A stretch of 64,000 bases of DNA from Amycolatopsis thermophila (GCF_030814215.1 NZ_JAUSUT010000001.1:2480001-2544000); one strand, 5' to 3'. Shown: positions 1 to 8,100, numbered from the stretch's first letter. A program made the numbers and translations. Notes: generated by a model not told the origin, from the letters alone.

Positions 1-149
1 AGCAGCCGGCCCGGTCCGGGCCGCCGCCGGCGAAGGTGCGCCGCGTGGTGCCGCAGGTCCGCCACCTGCCGGTCTACTGGGTGCTCGGCCTGGCCGCCGT
101 GCTCGGTCTCGCCACGGGCGCCGTCATCGGTCTCATCACGCTGCTGTGA
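1..149 (+). CDS. C-terminal end of a membrane protein (partial)
   Basis: The window opens inside a reading frame that ends at the TGA at 147-149. The visible 48 residues have a basic, proline-rich stretch (PPPAKVRRVVPQ) followed by one strongly hydrophobic segment of about 23 residues that runs to the stop, so the protein ends in or just after a membrane helix. Too little is visible to name a family. The next gene starts about 40 bases downstream on the same strand. Confidence 0.6.
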   Translation, partial: QPARSGPPPAKVRRVVPQVRHLPVYWVLGLAAVLGLATGAVIGLITLL

Positions 150-164
150 GCCCACACAGTGCAC

Positions 165-179
165 ACAGGGTCACCCTGT
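165..179. promoter_or_regulatory. Palindrome upstream of the first dedA
   Basis: Perfect 7-base inverted repeat ACAGGGT-C-ACCCTGT, ending 14 bases before the GTG chosen as start of the DedA gene. It has no T-tract and a one-base loop, so it looks like an operator and not a terminator. No regulator can be assigned. Confidence 0.35.
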
Positions 180-192
180 ACCGTTTTGTGCT

Positions 193-906
193 GTGATTCT
201 CGCCGAGACCGCGACCACGCTCGCTCTGATGCCGAAGTGGTTCAACCCCGAGTACCTGCTGACCCAGTTCGGCGCGTACGTCATCGTCGGGTTGTGCCTG
301 GTCATCTTCATCGAGAGCAGCATCTTCCCGGTGCTCCCCGGTGACTCGCTGCTGTTCACCGCGGGTCTGTTCGTGGCGCAGGGCTCGATCCGCACGCCGC
401 TGTGGCTGGTGTGCCTCGTGGTGACCGTCGCGGCGCTGCTGGGCAACGTCGTCGGGTACCTCATCGGCTGGAAGGCGGGCCCGGCGCTGTTCAAGCGGCC
501 GGATTCGCGGTTCTTCAAACAGGAGTACGTGGACAAGACGCACGCCTTCCTGGAGAAGCACGGCTCGAAGGCCGTCGTGCTGGCGCGGTTCGTGCCGTTC
601 GTGCGGACGTTCATCACCTGGATCGCCGGCATCGGCCGCATGGACCCGAAGAAGTACTTCACCTACACCGTCATCGGCGGCATCCTGTGGGCCGCCGGCA
701 TCACCGCGCTGGGGCACCTGCTCGGCAACATCTCGTTCATCAAGAACAACATCGAGGCCATCTTCATCCTGATCGTGCTGGTCTCGGTGGTGCCGATCGC
801 CATCGAGTGGGCGAAGAACCGCCGCGAGAAGAAGCTGGCCGCCGCCAAGGCGACGTCCGACGCCGACTCGGAAGTCACCCAGCAGATCCCGCGCATCGAC
901 GGCTGA
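193..906 (+). CDS. DedA family membrane protein
   Basis: A 237-residue integral membrane protein of the DedA/SNARE-associated family (PF09335). Members are thought to flip or move undecaprenyl phosphate or other phospholipids across the inner membrane. Family features visible are the FIESSIFPVLPGDSLLF segment (around residues 37-53), the G-x-x-x-G region LLGNVVGYLIGWKAG, and the basic FVPFVRTFITWIAGIGRM segment before the last helices. The C-terminus is a charged cytosolic tail. The GTG at 193 was chosen for length; ATG at 229 is an alternative, and neither has a clear Shine-Dalgarno sequence. A strong terminator follows 14 bases after the stop. A second DedA paralogue lies at 8101. Confidence 0.9.
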   Translation: MILAETATTLALMPKWFNPEYLLTQFGAYVIVGLCLVIFIESSIFPVLPGDSLLFTAGLFVAQGSIRTPLWLVCLVVTVAALLGNVVGYLIGWKAGPALFKRPDSRFFKQEYVDKTHAFLEKHGSKAVVLARFVPFVRTFITWIAGIGRMDPKKYFTYTVIGGILWAAGITALGHLLGNISFIKNNIEAIFILIVLVSVVPIAIEWAKNRREKKLAAAKATSDADSEVTQQIPRIDG

Positions 907-919
907 ACCGTACGAACAA

Positions 920-952
920 GGCCGCCGCACGACAACGGTGCGGCGGCCTTTT
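920..952. terminator. Rho-independent terminator between convergent genes
   Basis: Perfect 11-base stem GGCCGCCGCAC / GTGCGGCGGCC with a 7-base loop, followed by TTTT at 949-952 on the plus strand. It sits between the DedA gene and the convergent flavin oxidase gene and probably serves both. Confidence 0.85.
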
Positions 953-958
953 CGCGTC

Positions 959-2350
959 TCAGGTCAGCGAGAACATCGAGCCCGGGTTGAAGAGGTTCTC
1001 CGGGTCGAGGGCCTGCTTGATCTGCCGGTGCACGCGCATCCCCACCGGACCGATCTCGCGTTCCAGCCACTCCCTCTTGATCTTGCCGACGCCGTGCTCG
1101 CCGGTCACCGTGCCGCCCAGCTTCAGCCCCACGTCGAGGATCTCGTCGAACGCCCGCCGCGCCCGCGCGAACTCGTCCTCGTCGTCCGGCTGGTAGACGA
1201 TCGTCGGGTGCATGTTGCCGTCGCCGGCGTGCCCGACCACCGCGATGCGCAGCCCGACCTCCTCGCTGATCCGCTGGCAGCCCGCGATCAGCTCGGCGAT
1301 CCGGGTCCGCGGCACGGACACGTCGTCGGTCAGCCACACGCCGTACTGCTCCAGCGCCGTCAGCACCACCCGCCGGGCCTGCATCAGCATGCGGCCCTCC
1401 GCGAGGTCGTCCGTTGCGTACGTCATCGTCGCGCCGGCGTCCTGGCAGATCTGCTCGAGCGCGGCCAGTTCGCGCCGCGCCACCTCGCCGCCCGCGTCGG
1501 ACTGGCACAGCAGCAGCGCCTGGCAGTCGGAGCCGGCGCCGAGATCGGTCTTCAGGTACGTCTCGGCCGCCTTGATGGAGCTGGCGTCCATGATCTCCAT
1601 CAGCGACGGCACCAGGCCCTCGCGCACGGTGCGGGCCACCGCGGTGCCCGCCGCCTCGGTGGTGTCGAACCCGGCGACCAGCGTGCCCGGCGCCTGCGGC
1701 AACGGCCGCAACGCCAGGGTCGCCTGCGTGATCACCCCGAGCGTGCCCTCGCTGCCCACGAACAGGCGCGCCAGGTCGTACCCGGCGACGCCCTTGACCG
1801 TCCGCCGGCCGGTCTTCAGCACCGACCCGTCGGCCAGCACGACCTCCAGGCCCAGCACCGAGTCGGTGGTCACGCCGTACTTCACGCAGCACAGCCCGCC
1901 CGCGTTGGTGGACAGGTTGCCGCCGATGGTGCACCAGTCGTAGCTGGACGGGTCCGGTGGGTAGAACAGCCCGTGCTTCTCCACGGCGTTGCGGAAATCG
2001 AGGTTGACCACGCCCGGCTGGACCACCGCGAGCCGGTTGCCCGCGTCGATCTCGACGATCTGGTCCAGCTTGGTCATCACGAGCACGACGCAGCCGTCGA
2101 TCGCGTTCGCCGCGCCGGAGAGCCCGCTGCCCGCCCCACGCGGGACGATCGGCACCTTTGCCTCGGCGCACGCCCGGACCACCGCCTGCACGCCTTCGAC
2201 ATCGCTGGGCAGGACCACCGCCAGCGGACGGCCGGAGGGTGCCAGCGGCATCATGTCGCGGGAGTAGCTGCCGGTGACGTCCGCGTCGGTCAGAACGGCG
2301 TCCCTGCCCAGCTCGGCGCGCAGTTTCGTCAGCAAAGCGTCGGTGCTCAT
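959..2350 (-). CDS. GlcD-like FAD-linked oxidase
   Basis: A 463-residue flavoprotein of the GlcD/D-lactate dehydrogenase family, oxidising a 2-hydroxy acid such as glycolate or D-lactate. The N-terminal FAD-binding domain (FAD_binding_4, about 35-175) has PRGAGSGLSG and GGNLSTNAGG. The C-terminal FAD-oxidase domain ends with the family signature GEHGVGKIKREWL at residues 417-429 and LDPENLFNPG. Length matches single-subunit GlcD proteins. No Fe-S partner (GlcF) is adjacent, so it probably passes electrons to another acceptor. Start ATG at 2350; upstream is the long repeat interval, with a G-quadruplex motif about 55 bases from the start. The exact substrate cannot be told from sequence. Confidence 0.9.
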   Translation of the reverse strand: MSTDALLTKLRAELGRDAVLTDADVTGSYSRDMMPLAPSGRPLAVVLPSDVEGVQAVVRACAEAKVPIVPRGAGSGLSGAANAIDGCVVLVMTKLDQIVEIDAGNRLAVVQPGVVNLDFRNAVEKHGLFYPPDPSSYDWCTIGGNLSTNAGGLCCVKYGVTTDSVLGLEVVLADGSVLKTGRRTVKGVAGYDLARLFVGSEGTLGVITQATLALRPLPQAPGTLVAGFDTTEAAGTAVARTVREGLVPSLMEIMDASSIKAAETYLKTDLGAGSDCQALLLCQSDAGGEVARRELAALEQICQDAGATMTYATDDLAEGRMLMQARRVVLTALEQYGVWLTDDVSVPRTRIAELIAGCQRISEEVGLRIAVVGHAGDGNMHPTIVYQPDDEDEFARARRAFDEILDVGLKLGGTVTGEHGVGKIKREWLEREIGPVGMRVHRQIKQALDPENLFNPGSMFSLT

Positions 2351-2404
2351 GCATCTATGCTAGCGGCGATCGCGTCCGCAGTGCGGAAAAATTTTTCCGA
2401 ACGT

Positions 2405-2425
2405 GGGGGGAGGGGTTGGGGAGGG
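2405..2425 (+). other. Potential G-quadruplex motif
   Basis: Four G runs of 6, 4, 4 and 3 with loops of one or two bases (pattern G6-A-G4-TT-G4-A-G3) lie on the plus strand 55 bases upstream of the GlcD-like gene, in its likely promoter. Formation in the cell is inference only. Confidence 0.5.
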
Positions 2426-2429
2426 TGGC

Positions 2430-2860
2430 TGCGTTCCTGGTGGCTGGGGTGAGCTGAGCAGGGGTTCGGCAGGTCGGTGGCTGTGGTGGGTGGGGTTTGC
2501 CGGGCCTGGTGGCTGCGGTGAGCGGGCACTGTTGGGCCGGGGCCAGGTGTTGCCGGGGCCAGGGGCCATGTGGTGGGGGTTTGTTGGGCCGGGTGGCCGC
2601 GGTGAGCGGCGTTTGTTGGGGCCGGGGTCCCCGGTGGCGGCGGTTTGTTAGGGCCGGGGTCCCCGGTGGCGGGGATGCCAGGCCGGTGCCCTTGGTGAGC
2701 GGGCGCTTGCTGGGCCAGGGCAAGGGCTTTGCCGGGTCTGGCAGCTGAGGGGGAGGGTTTGCCGGCCGGGGCAAGGGGTTCGCCATGGCCTGGTGGCCGC
2801 GGTGGGTGGGGATTGCCGGGCACCGGTGCTTTCCCGGCGGGTAAGGCCTGACGCTCCGGT
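2430..2860. repeat. Degenerate G-rich repeat block, unit about 32-38 bases
   Basis: About nine diverged units with approximate consensus CCnGGTGGCnGCGG followed by TGAGCGGGnTTTGnTGGGCC. The clearest pair is GGGCCGGGGTCCCCGGTGGC at about 2620-2637 and again at about 2652-2670. G greatly exceeds C on the plus strand. Frames that stay open here are repeat artefacts of GC-rich DNA; I see no gene. Confidence 0.6.
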
Positions 2861-2924
2861 GGCTCGGCTGAGCTGGGTTCGGCGCATGGGCAGGTGGCGC
2901 GCGTTCATCGTTGGACCAGTGACG

Positions 2925-3345
2925 CGTCGGTGATAGGACCAGTGGTGCGGTTGCCGGTGGTGGCCGCGCGAAGGGACCGGTGGCGGCTGTGCGAATGGGC
3001 TGATGGTGGCCGCGCGAACGGACGGGTGGCCGCTGCGCGAATGGGCCGATGGTGGCCGCGCGAAGGGACCGGTGGCGGCCGGCGCGAGCGGATCGGTGGC
3101 GGCTGTGCGAACGGACCGGTCGCGGCTGCGCGAGTGGGCGGCTGGTTGGCGTGTGGATGGACCGCTGGCGCCTGTGCGCGTGGGCCGCTGGTAGCCGTGC
3201 CGGCTGACCGCTGGCGGCGTGGTGCACGAGCGGGCCAACCATCTGGCGGTGGGTGGAGCGCTGGTGGTGCGGCGACGGGCCGACGGTGAGGTTCGCCGAT
3301 GGGTCAGTGGCGCGTGCATGAGCGGACCACTGATGTCGCGGCGAC
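2925..3345. repeat. Degenerate tandem array, unit 22-24 bases
   Basis: About 16 units close to GTGGCGGCTGCGCGAA followed by CGGACCG. Good copies are near 2945-3080, where GGTGGCCGCGCGAACGGAC, GGTGGCCGCGCGAAGGGACC and GGTGGCGGCTGTGCGAACGG occur in succession. Units diverge further toward 3345. The core GAACGGACCG recurs in the array at 50.2-50.6 kb. The array has no unique spacers and no cas genes nearby, so it is not CRISPR. No gene is visible between 2351 and 4009. Confidence 0.6.
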
Positions 3346-3554
3346 CGGACCAGCGACCCGGGTGCACGACTCGACCAACGACGCCGCGGCGGGTGGCGCA
3401 CCGGCGCGCATGAGGGGAGCGCTCGGCTCCACACCACATCGACCAGTCGCGCCATGACCCGACCCACCCCCTGTGCCCAAGAAGCACCCGAGCAAGCCCA
3501 CCCCAGCGCTCACAAGAAGCACCCGAACGGCCCAGCGCTGGTGCCGGCTGCGGA

Positions 3555-3850
3555 GGCTGCGGTGCCCGCAACACCCGCCCGCGGGCACGCCCGCGTGCCG
3601 CCGGGTCGCCCGCGAGCCGCCCGCCGCCGCGCCCGCGGCTCGCCCGCCGGGTGCCCGCGTGCCGCCCGCCAGCGCGCTCGCGAGCCGCCCGCGACTCGCC
3701 GCCAGGCGCCCGCCACCCGCCTGCCGGCGCGCCCGCCACCCGCCCGCCGAGCCGCCTGCGAGCGGCCCGCGACTCACCCGCCGGCACGCCCGCGTGCCGC
3801 CCGCCGAGCCGCCAACCACCAGCCCGCTGGCGCGCCCGCCACCCGCCCGC
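3555..3850. repeat. C-rich low-complexity repeat block
   Basis: A block dominated on the plus strand by GCCCGCGTGCCGCCCGCC-like words (three good copies near 3585, 3650 and 3790) and by CGCGAGCCGCCCGC. C greatly exceeds G here, the reverse of the block at 2430-3345. Nothing in it looks like a real gene. Confidence 0.55.
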
Positions 3851-3865
3851 CCCACACCTAAAACC

Positions 3866-3979
3866 AGTTGCCTATGGCAACTAAAGTGTCCTCGACCACA
3901 GAGCGGGTTATTTGAGTGGCGCAACCAACTAGTCAGGGTGCATCCTTGACAAGAGCAAGTAGTTGCTTCGGTCAAATAA
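3866..3979 (+). promoter_or_regulatory. Probable MarR operator region of the marR-MFS-yceI operon
   Basis: Three symmetric elements lie within 145 bases of the marR start. AGTTGCC-tat-GGCAACT (3866-3882) is a 7-base inverted repeat of MarR size. TTATTTGA at 3909-3916 and TCAAATAA at 3972-3979 form a perfect 8-base inverted pair 55 bases apart. Between them GCAACCAACTAGT and AAGTAGTTGC repeat the CAACT/AGTTG half-site. The interval is also locally AT-rich, as expected of a promoter. Autoregulation by the adjacent MarR protein is inferred. Confidence 0.6.
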
Positions 3980-4009
3980 GACATCCCGCACGAAGAGAGT
4001 GATCCGGCC

Positions 4010-4534
4010 ATGCCATCTCCCGTCGAGGAAGCGGCCTTCACGGACACCGAGCTCGACATCGCCGACGAGCTGGGCGTTCAGCTCGTGCGCTTCATGCGAC
4101 TGCTCACCAAGGCCAAGTCCCAGGTCGCCAAGCTCGGACCGGACGGGATCGAACGGGCCGCCTACGCGATCCTGTTCCAGCTCATCCACGACGGGCCTCA
4201 GCGCACCAGCAAGCTGGCCGAGGCGCTGCACTCCGAGATCTCCACGATCAGCAGGCAGAGCAGCGCGCTGGTGCAGCACGGCCTCGTCGAGCGCCTGGCC
4301 GACCCGGAGGACGGGCGCGCCTGCCTGCTGGCCCCGACCGCGGAGGGCATGCGGGTGTTCGAGGAGAACCGCAAGCAGCGCAACCGCTGGCTGGCGGAGG
4401 TCCTCGCCGAATGGCCGGAGGACGAACGCCGGGTCCTGAACAAGCTCCTGGACCGGCTCAACACGGGGATCGAACGACACGCTCCACACCTCGCCGACCA
4501 GGTCTCGGCGCGCATCAAGGGGGACAACGCATGA
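4010..4534 (+). CDS. MarR family transcriptional regulator
   Basis: A 174-residue winged-helix repressor of the MarR family. The helix-turn-helix region (about 60-90) reads RTSKLAEALHSEISTISRQSSALVQHGLVER, followed by the wing DPEDGRACLLAPT. MarR proteins bind short palindromes as dimers and release DNA on binding phenolic or lipophilic ligands. The stop overlaps the ATG of the exporter gene (ATGA at 4531-4534), so the two are translationally coupled and the exporter is the obvious target. A diverged paralogue with the same kind of partner lies at 39905-40399. Confidence 0.9.
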   Translation: MPSPVEEAAFTDTELDIADELGVQLVRFMRLLTKAKSQVAKLGPDGIERAAYAILFQLIHDGPQRTSKLAEALHSEISTISRQSSALVQHGLVERLADPEDGRACLLAPTAEGMRVFEENRKQRNRWLAEVLAEWPEDERRVLNKLLDRLNTGIERHAPHLADQVSARIKGDNA

Positions 4535-7164
4535 CACGCTCCACAAGACAACAACCGGTGCCCGCGGGGGGCGCCGTCGCGGACGAGGGTCCGCGCCTGA
4601 GCCACAAGCAGATCCTGACCATCCTCAGCGGACTCCTGCTGGGGATGTTCCTGGCGGCGCTGGACCAGAACATCGTCAGCGTCGCGATCGTGAAGATCGC
4701 CAACGACCTGCACGGCTTCGACCAGCAGGCGTGGGCGACCACGGCGTACCTGATCACCGCGACCATCGCGACCCCGCTGTACGGCAAGCTGTCCGACATC
4801 TACGGGCGCAAGCCGTTCTACCTGATGGCGATCGCGCTGTTCGTGATCGGCTCGGCCGCCTGCACGTTCGCCACCTCGATGTACGAGCTGGCCGCGTTCC
4901 GCGCCTTCCAGGGCCTGGGCGCCGGTGGTCTGATGTCGCTGGCGATGACGATCATCGGTGACGTGGTGCCCGCCCGCGAGCGGGTCAAGTACCAGGGCTA
5001 CTTCATGATGGTCTTCGGCAGCGCGACCGTGCTCGGCCCGGTGCTGGGCGGCCTGTTCTCCGGGTTCGAGAGCCTGGGCGGTCTCGACGGGTGGCGCTGG
5101 ATCTTCCTGATCAACGTGCCGATCGGCGCCCTCGCGCTCGCGGTCGTCGCCAAGGTGCTCAACGTGCCGCACCAGCGGCAGAACCACCGCATCGACTGGT
5201 TCGGCGCGGTCTCACTGGCCATCGCGGTGGTGCCGCTGCTGCTGGTCGCCGAGCAGGGCCGCACCTGGGGCTGGGGCTCCACGACCGCGGTGATCTGCTA
5301 CGCCGTCGCGGCGTTCGGCGCGGTGCTGTTCCTCTTCGTCGAGTACGTGATGAAGGACGAGGCGCTGATCCCGCTGCGGCTGTTCCGCAACTCGACGTTC
5401 AGCGTCGCGATCGGCGGCGGGACCCTCGTCGGTATCGGCATGTTCGGCTCGATCAGCATGATCCCGCTGTACTTCCAGGTCGTGCGGGGTTACTCGCCGA
5501 CCCAGGCCGGCCTGCTGATGTTGCCGCTGGTGCTGGGCATCATGACCGGCTCCCAGATCTCGGGCCGCATCACCGCGAAGACCGGGCACTACAAGATCCT
5601 GCCGGTCATCGGCACGGTCCTGATCGCCGGCGGTGCCGCGATCTACGCCCAGGTGCACTACGACAGCCCGCTGTGGCAGCCGCTGCTGATCGCGCTGCTC
5701 ATCGGCCTGGGCCTGGGTGGCTGCATGCAGACGCTGATCATCGCCGCGCAGAACGCCGGCCCGCGCCGGGACATGGGCGTGTCGACGGCGTCGGCGACGT
5801 TCTTCCGGCAGATGGGCGGCACGCTGGGTGTCGCGGTCTTCCTGACCATCCTGTTCAACCTGCTGCCGGGCAAGATCGCCGGCGCGTTCGGCGGCCGCCT
5901 GCCGCAGGGCTTCGACCAGAGCCAGCTGGGCGCGCTGCAGGCCGACACCAGCAGCCTGCACAACCTGCCCGACGCGGTGCAGATCCCGATCCTGACCGGG
6001 TTCACCAACTCGATCCACGGGGTCTTCTACGTCGCCGGCGGCGTGGCGCTGCTCGCCGCGATCGTGCTGGCGTTCATGAAGGAGATCCCGCTGACCGGCG
6101 GGCCGGCCAAGCCGGCCCCGCCGATCGAGGGCGGCGAGGCACTGGTGCCGGTCGAGGACACGGCGAAGGCCATCGCGGAGGCCGACACCTGGGCGGACGC
6201 GGACGCCGCGTTCGCCGAGGACCGCGAACCCGTGCTTGTTGGTGGGAGGCATGCAGTGAGTGAAAACGGACACGGCGACTACCAGCTGGCCGCGCAGAGC
6301 GCGCCGATCACGAACGCGGTCGCGAGCGCCGGGACGGACAACGCGCTGGGCACCGGCGGTCAGCCGATCACCGGCACCATCCGCCGCCAGGACGGCACGC
6401 CCGTCGGCGGCGCCGCGCTGACCCTGATCGACCAGCGGGGCCGCCAGGTCTCGCGGGCGTCGGGCAGCGGCGACGGCGGCTACCGCATCGGCGCGCCGGG
6501 CAACGGCACCTACGTGCTGATCGTGTCGGCGGCCGGGCACCAGCCGCAGGCGGCCAGCGTGGTCGTCGCGGACGGGCCGGCGCGACTGGACCTCACGCTC
6601 GTCGGCTCGGGCGAGGTCAGCGGCGTGGTCCGGGTGGCGGGCAAGGGTTCCCCGCTCGCCGGTGCGACCGTGACGCTGACCGACGCGCGCGGTGAGGTCA
6701 CCGGCGCCGCGATCAGCAACGCCGAGGGCGTCTACGTGTTCAACGGGGTCAGCTCCGGCACCTACACGCTGGTCGCCAGCGCCGACCGGATGCGCCCGGT
6801 GGCCTCGCTGATCACCGTGCCGGACAGCGGTGTGCTGCACCAGGACGTCGAGATCGCACCGGCCGTGCTGCTGGCCGGCACCGCCCGCACCGACGGCGGC
6901 CGCCCGGTCCCGGACGCGCGGATCACGGTCCTCGACTCCGAGGGCAACGTCGCCGCGGTCGCCCGGACGGACGAGAACGGCCAGTACGTCGTCAGCGACC
7001 TCCCGGAGGGTGACTACACCGTGGTCGCCAGCGGGTACCCGCCGGCGACGAGCCAGGTGAACCTGCCGGGTGGCGGCGACGTCAGCCACGACGTGCGGCT
7101 GGGCTACGAGCAGGTGCTCGACCAGCTGGGCGACCCGGCGAAGAACGGGGTGGAGCACTCATGA
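4531..7164 (+). CDS. DHA2-type MFS exporter with three C-terminal carboxypeptidase-regulatory-like domains
   Basis: 877 residues. Residues 1-515 form a drug:H+ antiporter of the DHA2/EmrB-QacA type, usually 14 membrane helices, with motif A GKLSDIYGRKPFY and motif C GPVLGGLF. A linker follows (about 515-608), then three carboxypeptidase-regulatory-like (prealbumin/Cna-B-like) beta-sandwich repeats at about 610-690, 692-775 and 780-870. Each has the pattern G-x-(V/A)-P-x-x-(A/G)-x-(V/I)-T-(L/V), then DENGQYVVSDLPEGDYTVVA. Ordinary DHA2 exporters end near residue 500-550, so the tail is an added module. With 14 helices the tail should be cytosolic, whereas such domains are usually secreted. The gene is coupled by ATGA to marR upstream and yceI downstream. 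A possible internal start at 6256 would release the tail alone. Substrate unknown. Confidence 0.85.
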   Translation: MTRSTRQQPVPAGGAVADEGPRLSHKQILTILSGLLLGMFLAALDQNIVSVAIVKIANDLHGFDQQAWATTAYLITATIATPLYGKLSDIYGRKPFYLMAIALFVIGSAACTFATSMYELAAFRAFQGLGAGGLMSLAMTIIGDVVPARERVKYQGYFMMVFGSATVLGPVLGGLFSGFESLGGLDGWRWIFLINVPIGALALAVVAKVLNVPHQRQNHRIDWFGAVSLAIAVVPLLLVAEQGRTWGWGSTTAVICYAVAAFGAVLFLFVEYVMKDEALIPLRLFRNSTFSVAIGGGTLVGIGMFGSISMIPLYFQVVRGYSPTQAGLLMLPLVLGIMTGSQISGRITAKTGHYKILPVIGTVLIAGGAAIYAQVHYDSPLWQPLLIALLIGLGLGGCMQTLIIAAQNAGPRRDMGVSTASATFFRQMGGTLGVAVFLTILFNLLPGKIAGAFGGRLPQGFDQSQLGALQADTSSLHNLPDAVQIPILTGFTNSIHGVFYVAGGVALLAAIVLAFMKEIPLTGGPAKPAPPIEGGEALVPVEDTAKAIAEADTWADADAAFAEDREPVLVGGRHAVSENGHGDYQLAAQSAPITNAVASAGTDNALGTGGQPITGTIRRQDGTPVGGAALTLIDQRGRQVSRASGSGDGGYRIGAPGNGTYVLIVSAAGHQPQAASVVVADGPARLDLTLVGSGEVSGVVRVAGKGSPLAGATVTLTDARGEVTGAAISNAEGVYVFNGVSSGTYTLVASADRMRPVASLITVPDSGVLHQDVEIAPAVLLAGTARTDGGRPVPDARITVLDSEGNVAAVARTDENGQYVVSDLPEGDYTVVASGYPPATSQVNLPGGGDVSHDVRLGYEQVLDQLGDPAKNGVEHS
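6243..6258 (+). promoter_or_regulatory. Possible internal ribosome binding site and in-frame GTG start
   Basis: TGGGAGG at 6243-6249 stands 6 bases before GTG at 6256-6258, which is in frame with the exporter (codon 576) and begins MSENGHGDYQL. Initiation here would give a soluble protein of 302 residues made only of the linker and the three beta-sandwich domains. The sequence is seen; use of the site is inference. Confidence 0.4.
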
Positions 7165-7982
7165 GCGGGTTGCGTGCGCAGATCCGCACGGCCGAGGGCT
7201 GGGCGGTGGAGAACGCGGTTCTGACGGTGACCGACATGAGCGGCCAGCAGGTCGCCCGTGCGGTCGCGGACGCCACGGGCGCGGTGGCCACGCCACCGCT
7301 CCCGCCCGGCGTCTACACGGCGGTCCTCACCGCCGCCGGGCACAGCCCCCTGGCGCGGACCGCGCAGATCGGGTCGGACGGGTCGGGGTCGCTCGGCGAC
7401 CTGGTGGTGACGCCGATGGCCGGTGCCGTCGAGCTGCCGCCCGCCGGGCCGTGGACGATCGACCCGGTGCACTCGAGCGCGGTCGCGACCGCCCGGCACC
7501 TCGGGATCGCGAGCATCAAGGCGCGGTTCTCCGACATCAGCGGCCGCATCGAGGTGGCGCGGCCCGCCGAGCAGTCGCGGGTCGAGGCCGAGATCAAGGC
7601 CGCGAGCATCGACACCGGCATCAAGATGCGCGACGACCACCTGCGGTCGCCGGAGTTCCTGGACGTCGAGTCCTACCCGGTGATCGGGTTCCGCAGCACC
7701 GGGATGCGGCAGCGCGGCACCGACACCTGGGTGCTGGCCGGCGAGCTGACGCTGCACGGTGAGCGCAAGCCGATCGAGATGGACCTGACCTACGGCGGCT
7801 ACGGACCGGACCCGTGGGGTGGCGTGCGCGCCGCGTTCCACGCGGAAACGCAGCTGCACCGGAACGATTTCGCGATCAACTACAACGCGATGGTGCGGGC
7901 CGGGGTCGCCGCGATCGGATCGACGGTGAAGATCGAACTCGACATCGAGGCCGTTCAGGGCGAATCACTGCCCCAGATGTGA
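7161..7982 (+). CDS. YceI family protein with N-terminal carboxypeptidase-regulatory-like domain
   Basis: 273 residues in two parts. Residues 1-75 are a fourth copy of the beta-sandwich domain found in the upstream exporter ([19 protein letters not shown], then LPPGVYTAVLTAAGHSP). Residues about 97-265 are a YceI domain, a lipocalin-like barrel known to hold polyisoprenoid lipids (WTIDPVHSSAVATARHLGI, RMRDD-like HLRSPEFLDVESYP, LTLHGERKPIEM). YceI proteins are often periplasmic, but this one has no signal peptide. The ATG overlaps the stop of the exporter (ATGA), so it is the third gene of a coupled operon, and a strong hairpin follows 11 bases after its stop. Sharing a domain with the exporter tail suggests that the two touch or handle the same lipophilic ligand (inference). 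Confidence 0.85.
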   Translation: MSGLRAQIRTAEGWAVENAVLTVTDMSGQQVARAVADATGAVATPPLPPGVYTAVLTAAGHSPLARTAQIGSDGSGSLGDLVVTPMAGAVELPPAGPWTIDPVHSSAVATARHLGIASIKARFSDISGRIEVARPAEQSRVEAEIKAASIDTGIKMRDDHLRSPEFLDVESYPVIGFRSTGMRQRGTDTWVLAGELTLHGERKPIEMDLTYGGYGPDPWGGVRAAFHAETQLHRNDFAINYNAMVRAGVAAIGSTVKIELDIEAVQGESLPQM

Positions 7983-7993
7983 AAAAACCGGAC

Positions 7994-8029
7994 CGCGGCC
8001 GTGCTCCTTTTCGTGAGGGCACGGCCGCG
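7994..8029 (+). terminator. Hairpin terminator of the marR-MFS-yceI operon
   Basis: Perfect 11-base stem CGCGGCCGTGC / GCACGGCCGCG with a 14-base loop, starting 11 bases after the YceI stop. No long T-tract follows, which is common in high-GC actinobacteria. Confidence 0.7.
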
Positions 8030-8100
8030 TTCGGTAACAGATCACCTCGATTACGTCGATCGGCTGACCGGTCGTTGCGTGCGGCACGTACGCTTTCCGG

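Noticed and set aside
2925-3345. CRISPR array
   Set aside because: The units are contiguous and degenerate, with no conserved repeat separated by unique spacers and no cas genes.
2355-3787. Several open frames of 130-380 codons on both strands
   Set aside because: They are made of Arg/Pro/Ala/Gly repeats that follow the DNA repeat units; no frame is favoured over the others and none has a start signal.
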